A stretch of 41,173 nt of DNA from Gemmata sp. (lineage in GTDB: Bacteria; Planctomycetota; Planctomycetia; Gemmatales; Gemmataceae), in the NCBI GenBank assembly GCA_022843445.1, contig JALHNS010000013.1, forward strand, positions 1-41,173, read 5' to 3'. Each line of letters opens with the position of its first letter. Position 1 is the stretch's first letter. The notes under the pieces were generated by a model. The model searched no databases and was not told the origin of the DNA. It saw nothing but the letters and a program-made list of their open reading frames with translations. This document shows, piece by piece, positions 37,038 through 41,173 of the stretch. The translations under genes and the position numbers were made by a program.

Positions 37038-38678
37038 CTAACTGATCACCGTGAGCGGGACGGCGGACCGCCGCGTCGGGCGGGCGAACTCCTCCGGTTG
37101 CAGCAGGGCCTCGTACTCACCGGCGAAGTACCGCAGCGTGCTGAGAACCGGATTCGGGGCCGACTGGCCCAGACCGCACAGACTGGTGTCCCGCACCAAG
37201 TGGCACAGTTCGATGAGCGTGTCGAGGTCGTGGCGGGTGGCCCTCTTCTCTACCAACTTGGTGAGCAACCCGTGCAGTTGGACGGTGCCCACCCGGCAGG
37301 GCACGCACTTCCCGCACGATTCGTCGGCACAGAACTCCATGAAAAAGCGGGCCACCTCGGGCATACGGTCGGCATCGTCCATGACGATCATCCCGCCGGA
37401 CCCCATGATGGAGCCGATCGACGCCAGCGACTCGTAGTCGATCGGCGTGTCGAGCAGGCTCGCCGGGACGCACCCGCCGGACGGCCCGCCGGTCTGCACC
37501 GCCTTCACCGCCTTGCCGTCGGCCGTGCCGCCGCCGAGTTGCTCCACCACTTCTCGTAGGGTGGTGCCCATTGGCACCTCGACCAGCCCGGCGTTCTTTA
37601 CCTTTCCGGTCAGCGAGAAGATCTTGGTCCCCTTGCTGGTGGCGGTGCCGATGGCGGCGAACCACGCCGGCCCGTTCCGCAGGATGGCGGGGATGGTGGC
37701 GAACGTCTCGACGTTGTTGATGAGTGTCGGCCGGTCCCACAGCCCGCTCTCGGCCGGGTACGGCGGCCGCGGTCGCGGGGTGCCCCGCAGTCCCTGCACG
37801 GAGGCGATGAGGGCAGTCTCCTCGCCGCACACGAACGCCCCCGCCCCGATGCGGATCTCCACCTCGAACTCGAACGGCGTCTGGAAAACCCCGCGGCCGA
37901 GCAACCCGGCCTTCCGCGCTTGGGTGATGGCCGTCTGGAGCCGCTCGATGGCCAGCGGGTACTCGGCCCGCACGTAGATGTACCCTTGGTTCGCCCCGAT
38001 CGCGTAGGCGGCGATGGCCATGCCCTCGAGCACTTGGTGCGGGGCGTCCTCCATCACCGAGCGGTCCATAAACGCGCCGGGGTCGCCCTCGTCGCCGTTG
38101 CAAATGACGTACTTCTGGCCCGGCGGCATCTTCGCCACGGTCGCCCACTTCAGGCCGGTCGGATAGCCGGCCCCGCCGCGACCCCGCAGCCCGCTAGCGG
38201 TCACGTCCGCCACGATCTCGTCGGGCCGCCGCTGGAGCACGCGGTACAGCCCCTCGTACCCGCCGGCGGCGATGTAGGCTTCGATCCGCTCGGGGTCGAT
38301 CTGCCCGGCGGTCGCCCGCACGATGCGGAGCTGTTTGGTGAAGAACGGTTGGTGCGGGTCGATGCGAACCGCGCCGGCCGACCCACCCGAGAGGGCGGAC
38401 ACGATGCCGTCGGCGTGGTCGGCCGTGACCTTGCCGAACGCGGCCCCGTCCGGGTGCGTCTGCACCACCGGGCCGGCGCTGCACAGGCCGGGGCAGCCGA
38501 CTCCGACGGCTGCCACGCGGTCGCCCAGACCGTTCGCCTCCACCGCTGCCTTCAGCCGACTCAACACTTCCTTCGATCCGGACGCCCGGCACCCGCTGGA
38601 GGTGCAGCAGCGGATCTCCGCCGACTTCGCCGCTGCCCGTTCCCCCTCGGCGATCCGCTGCAGGTCGTCATGATCCAT
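37038..38678 (-). CDS. hoxF: Diaphorase flavin subunit of NAD-linked hydrogenase
   Basis: The product has 546 residues. Residues of about 20-95 are a thioredoxin-like 2Fe-2S domain (C-C-T-S-S-G-C at 24-30, C-P-G-L-C at 62-66). The NuoF-like domain follows, with FMN/NADH marks R-G-R-G-G-A-G-Y-P (165-173) and [10 protein letters not shown] (194-203). A SLBB domain comes next, then the C-terminal 4Fe-4S site [10 protein letters not shown] plus S-L-C-G-L-G. It binds NAD(H) and FMN and exchanges electrons with HoxU. The start overlaps hoxE by 11 bp. Confidence 0.95.
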   Translation of the reverse strand: MDHDDLQRIAEGERAAAKSAEIRCCTSSGCRASGSKEVLSRLKAAVEANGLGDRVAAVGVGCPGLCSAGPVVQTHPDGAAFGKVTADHADGIVSALSGGSAGAVRIDPHQPFFTKQLRIVRATAGQIDPERIEAYIAAGGYEGLYRVLQRRPDEIVADVTASGLRGRGGAGYPTGLKWATVAKMPPGQKYVICNGDEGDPGAFMDRSVMEDAPHQVLEGMAIAAYAIGANQGYIYVRAEYPLAIERLQTAITQARKAGLLGRGVFQTPFEFEVEIRIGAGAFVCGEETALIASVQGLRGTPRPRPPYPAESGLWDRPTLINNVETFATIPAILRNGPAWFAAIGTATSKGTKIFSLTGKVKNAGLVEVPMGTTLREVVEQLGGGTADGKAVKAVQTGGPSGGCVPASLLDTPIDYESLASIGSIMGSGGMIVMDDADRMPEVARFFMEFCADESCGKCVPCRVGTVQLHGLLTKLVEKRATRHDLDTLIELCHLVRDTSLCGLGQSAPNPVLSTLRYFAGEYEALLQPEEFARPTRRSAVPLTVIS

Positions 38679-39156
38679 GCGTCCACTCCTCCAACCTCGC
38701 GGTGAGTTGGCCGGCGCTCACGTGTCCGTGTGTGGTGCCGTCCAGCACCACCGCCGGCGCGATGCCGCACGCCCCGATGCACCGGGCGACGGTAAGCGAC
38801 ACCTTTCCGTCGGCGGTGGTCTGACCCGGTCGGATGGCGACCAGTTCGGCGACCGCGTCGACCAGTGTCTGCGCACCCTTCACGAAGCAGGCTGTGCCCA
38901 GACACACCACGCACGTGTGCTCGCCGAGCGGCTTCAGGCTGAACAGGTGGTAGAAGGTGGCGGTACCGTACACCCGGCTGGGCGGCAGCCGCAGGGCGCG
39001 GGCGACGTGCCACAACACAGGTGCGTCTAGGAAACCGTACAGTTCCTGAGCCTTGTGTAGGACGGCGATAAGGGCGTCCGGCCGGCTGTGCTGTCTGCGA
39101 ATGACTGCGTCTAGGATTTTCAGCCGCTTGTCCACCGGGGCAGCCGTGACGGGCAT
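38668..39156 (-). CDS. hoxE: Diaphorase 2Fe-2S subunit of NAD-linked hydrogenase
   Basis: The product has 162 residues, NuoE-like. Marks are Y-G-T-A-T-F-Y-H-L-F, then the 2Fe-2S ligands C85-L-G-T-A-C90 and C126-I-G-A-C130. A good Shine-Dalgarno (GGAGG, 39165-39169) lies 8 nt before the ATG, supporting this as the first gene of hoxEFUYHW. It is divergent from the PFOR gene, with only 113 bp between the two starts, so shared regulation is likely. Confidence 0.95.
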   Translation of the reverse strand: MPVTAAPVDKRLKILDAVIRRQHSRPDALIAVLHKAQELYGFLDAPVLWHVARALRLPPSRVYGTATFYHLFSLKPLGEHTCVVCLGTACFVKGAQTLVDAVAELVAIRPGQTTADGKVSLTVARCIGACGIAPAVVLDGTTHGHVSAGQLTARLEEWTHGS

Positions 39157-39269
39157 GGCGGAAACCTCCGCGGTGTTGCTTCGTCCGGTGTTTAGAATAG
39201 GCTGCCTGCGAGCGACGTGCGCTCCGAACGCCCACTTTCATCCGTCGAACCCTGCCGGGGGGGCTTTTC

Positions 39270-41173
39270 ATGGCCGTCGGCCGGATCACGATCGAGGGGA
39301 ACGAGGCCGCGGCGCGGGTGGCGTATGCGTGCAGCGAGGTGATCGCGATTTATCCCATCACCCCGTCGTCGGGGATGGGCGAGCTGTCCGACCAGTGGGC
39401 GTCCGAGGGCAAGCCGAACCTGTGGGGGACTGTGCCGCGGGTGATCGAGATGCAGTCCGAGGGCGGGGCCGCGGGGGCACTGCACGGTGCCCTTCAGGCG
39501 GGGGCACTGGGCACGACGTTCACCGCGTCGCAGGGCCTGCTGCTCATGATCCCGAACATGTACAAGATCGCCGGCGAGCTGACGCCGACGGTGTTTCACA
39601 TCGCCGCCCGGTCCATCGCCGCTCAGGGCTTATCGATCTTCGGCGACCACCAAGACGTGATGGCCTGCCGGCAGACCGGCTGGGCGATGCTGGCTTCGGG
39701 TTCGGTACAAGAGGCGGGCGACCTGGCACTGATCGCCCACGCCGCCACCCTCGCAGCCCGCATCCCGTTCCTCCACTTCTTCGATGGCTTCCGCACCTCG
39801 CACGAAGTCGCCACGATCAGCCCGCCCACGACCGAGCAGATCCGCGGGATGATCCGCGACGACCTCGTGACCGAGTTCCGCCGGCGGGCGCTGTCGCCGG
39901 AACACCCAGTGCTCCGCGGCACCGCCCAGAACCCGGACGTGTACTTCCAAGCCCGCGAGACGGTGAACCCCTTCTACCTCGCCTGCCCGGCGCTCGTGCA
40001 GAACGCGATGGACCGGTTCGCCGAACTCGGCGGCCGGCGCTACAGGCTGTTCGACTACGTCGGCCACTCGCGGGCCGAGCGGGTGGTGGTGATGATGGGG
40101 TCCGGCTGCGGGGCGGCGGAAGAGGCCGTCGAGGCGCTGAACGCGGTCGGAGAGAAGGTCGGGCTGCTGAAGGTCCGGCTCTTCCGCCCGTTCGACCTGA
40201 CGGCGTTCGCGGCGGCGCTGCCGGAGTCGCTGAAGGCGGTGGCCGTACTCGACCGCACCAAGGAACCCGGCGCGCTCGGCGAACCGCTGTATCAGGACGT
40301 GCTCACCGCCCTGCACGAAGCCGGCCGCACGGGTGTTCGCATCGTCGGCGGGCGGTACGGGCTGTCGTCGAAGGAGTTCACCCCGGCGATGGCCAAGGCG
40401 GTGCTCGACAACCTGACCGCCACCCGCCCGCGGAACCACTTCACCGTCGGCATCGTGGACGACGTGACGCACCTGAGTTTGGACTACGACCCGGCGTTCA
40501 GCACCGAAGACCCGGCGAGCGTGCGGGCGGCGTTCTTCGGCCTCGGGGCGGACGGAACCGTCGGGGCGAACAAGAACACCATCAAAATCATCGGCGAAGA
40601 CACCCCCCTGCACGCGCAGGGGTACTTCGTGTACGACTCGAAGAAGTCCGGGTCGGTGACGGTGTCGCACCTGCGGTTCGGCCCGAACCCGATCCGCTCG
40701 ACGTACCTCATCTCGCGGGCGTCGTTCGTCGCCTGCCACCAGTTCCACTTCCTCGAACGGTTCGACGTGCTCGGGCTGGCCGAGCCGGGCGGCACCTTCC
40801 TGCTGAACAGCCCGCACGGACCGGACGACGTGTGGGCGCACCTGCCGCGGGCGGTGCAGGAGACCATTCTGGCGAAGCGACTGCGGGTGTTCGTCGTCGA
40901 CGCCCTGAGCGTGGCGAAAGAGAACGGCATGGGCGGGCGGATCAACACCGTCATGCAGACGTGCTTCTTCGCCCTGAGCGGGGTGCTCCCTCGAGACGAG
41001 GCCGTTGCGGCCATCAAGAAGTCGATCCAGAAGACATACGCCAAGCGGGGCCAGCCGGTGGTGGAGCGGAACTGGGCGGCGGTCGACGCCACCCTCGGCC
41101 GGCTGTTCGAGGTGACCGTGCCCGCCGCCGCCAGCGCCCCGCCCGGCCGCCGCCCGCTGGTGTCGGCCGACGC
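39270..41173 (+). CDS. nifJ: Pyruvate:ferredoxin (flavodoxin) oxidoreductase, 3' end outside window
   Basis: The visible part has 634 residues of a family usually about 1170-1200 long. Marks are I-A-I-Y-P-I-T-P-S-S-G-M-G-E near residue 30 (domain I), F-T-A-S-Q-G-L-L-L-M and Q-D-V-M-A-C-R-Q-T-G-W-A-M-L, then domain II with R-L-F-R-P-F. Next comes the gamma-like domain (about 400-600), with V-G-A-N-K-N-T-I-K-I-I-G and M-G-G-R-I-N-T-V-M-Q-T. The ferredoxin-type cluster domain and thiamine domain must lie beyond the window. The enzyme converts pyruvate and CoA to acetyl-CoA, CO2 and reduced ferredoxin, and is oxygen-sensitive. It is divergent from the hox operon. Confidence 0.95.
   Translation, partial: MAVGRITIEGNEAAARVAYACSEVIAIYPITPSSGMGELSDQWASEGKPNLWGTVPRVIEMQSEGGAAGALHGALQAGALGTTFTASQGLLLMIPNMYKIAGELTPTVFHIAARSIAAQGLSIFGDHQDVMACRQTGWAMLASGSVQEAGDLALIAHAATLAARIPFLHFFDGFRTSHEVATISPPTTEQIRGMIRDDLVTEFRRRALSPEHPVLRGTAQNPDVYFQARETVNPFYLACPALVQNAMDRFAELGGRRYRLFDYVGHSRAERVVVMMGSGCGAAEEAVEALNAVGEKVGLLKVRLFRPFDLTAFAAALPESLKAVAVLDRTKEPGALGEPLYQDVLTALHEAGRTGVRIVGGRYGLSSKEFTPAMAKAVLDNLTATRPRNHFTVGIVDDVTHLSLDYDPAFSTEDPASVRAAFFGLGADGTVGANKNTIKIIGEDTPLHAQGYFVYDSKKSGSVTVSHLRFGPNPIRSTYLISRASFVACHQFHFLERFDVLGLAEPGGTFLLNSPHGPDDVWAHLPRAVQETILAKRLRVFVVDALSVAKENGMGGRINTVMQTCFFALSGVLPRDEAVAAIKKSIQKTYAKRGQPVVERNWAAVDATLGRLFEVTVPAAASAPPGRRPLVSAD

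Noticed and set aside
39157-39269. A -10/-35 promoter pair for the PFOR gene (TTGCTT and TAGAAT)
   Set aside because: The spacing is 11 bp, far from the usual 16-18, so it is not a credible sigma-70 promoter.

Overview
The window looks like a high-GC planctomycete chromosome, most probably Gemmataceae (Gemmata or a close relative). This rests on the gene content: two PSD1/DUF1549-DUF1553 or DUF1587-DUF1592-DUF1588-DUF1585 cytochrome-type proteins, two DUF1501 proteins, one DUF1552 protein, a PEP-CTERM-like sorting tail, an SGNH-LRR fusion, and dense GC-rich coding with GTG starts and ATGA-type overlaps. All calls are by reading motifs; no search was run.

Layout. (1) 1-2264, minus strand: two tandem paralogous exported proteins. 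Each has a single mature cysteine in a Y-C-A-E-V motif and a later Q-x-A-L-W-E motif, matching the signature of internal thioester (TED) adhesin domains. They are followed by Gly/Pro/Asn-rich tails, and the complete copy ends in a PEP-CTERM-like anchor. (2) 2535-4613: a YgiQ-family radical SAM protein. (3) 4890-6749, minus: a fusion of an alpha/beta hydrolase and a sialate-O-acetylesterase-like SGNH domain. (4) 7277-15154, plus: a five-gene exported cluster of DUF1552 protein, unknown protein, SMP-30-like lactonase, SGNH-LRR fusion and DUF1592-type haem protein. (5) 15711-25865: a regulated catabolic island. A GntR/FCD regulator and a YgiN-like monooxygenase run leftward. Seven tightly packed genes run rightward: 2-hydroxyacid dehydrogenase, NAD-dependent epimerase/dehydratase, double cyclase-family protein, MFS carrier, SDR, fused E1 alpha-beta 2-oxoacid dehydrogenase and E2 acyltransferase. 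A candidate operator lies between the two arms. (6) 25956-31883: a DUF1501 protein on minus, then a PSD1 protein and a second DUF1501 protein on plus. (7) 32571-41173: an anaerobic energy island with an acetyl-CoA hydrolase/transferase-family protein, a complete hoxEFUYH NAD-linked [NiFe] hydrogenase operon with its maturation protease hoxW, and a divergent pyruvate:ferredoxin oxidoreductase cut by the window end.

How they fit together. The island at 15.7-25.9 kb reads as uptake of an organic or sugar acid, several oxidation, ring-opening or epimerisation steps, and a final oxidative decarboxylation of a 2-oxoacid to an acyl-CoA under substrate-controlled repression. The substrate is not known, and two of its enzymes have altered active-site motifs. 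The island at 32.6-41.2 kb reads as a fermentative or redox-balancing module: pyruvate to acetyl-CoA plus reduced ferredoxin, CoA transfer from acetyl-CoA, and H2/NAD(H) exchange. Two degraded pieces resembling IS4-type transposases (about 15.5-15.7 kb and 27.5 kb) flank the catabolic island and hint at past mobility.
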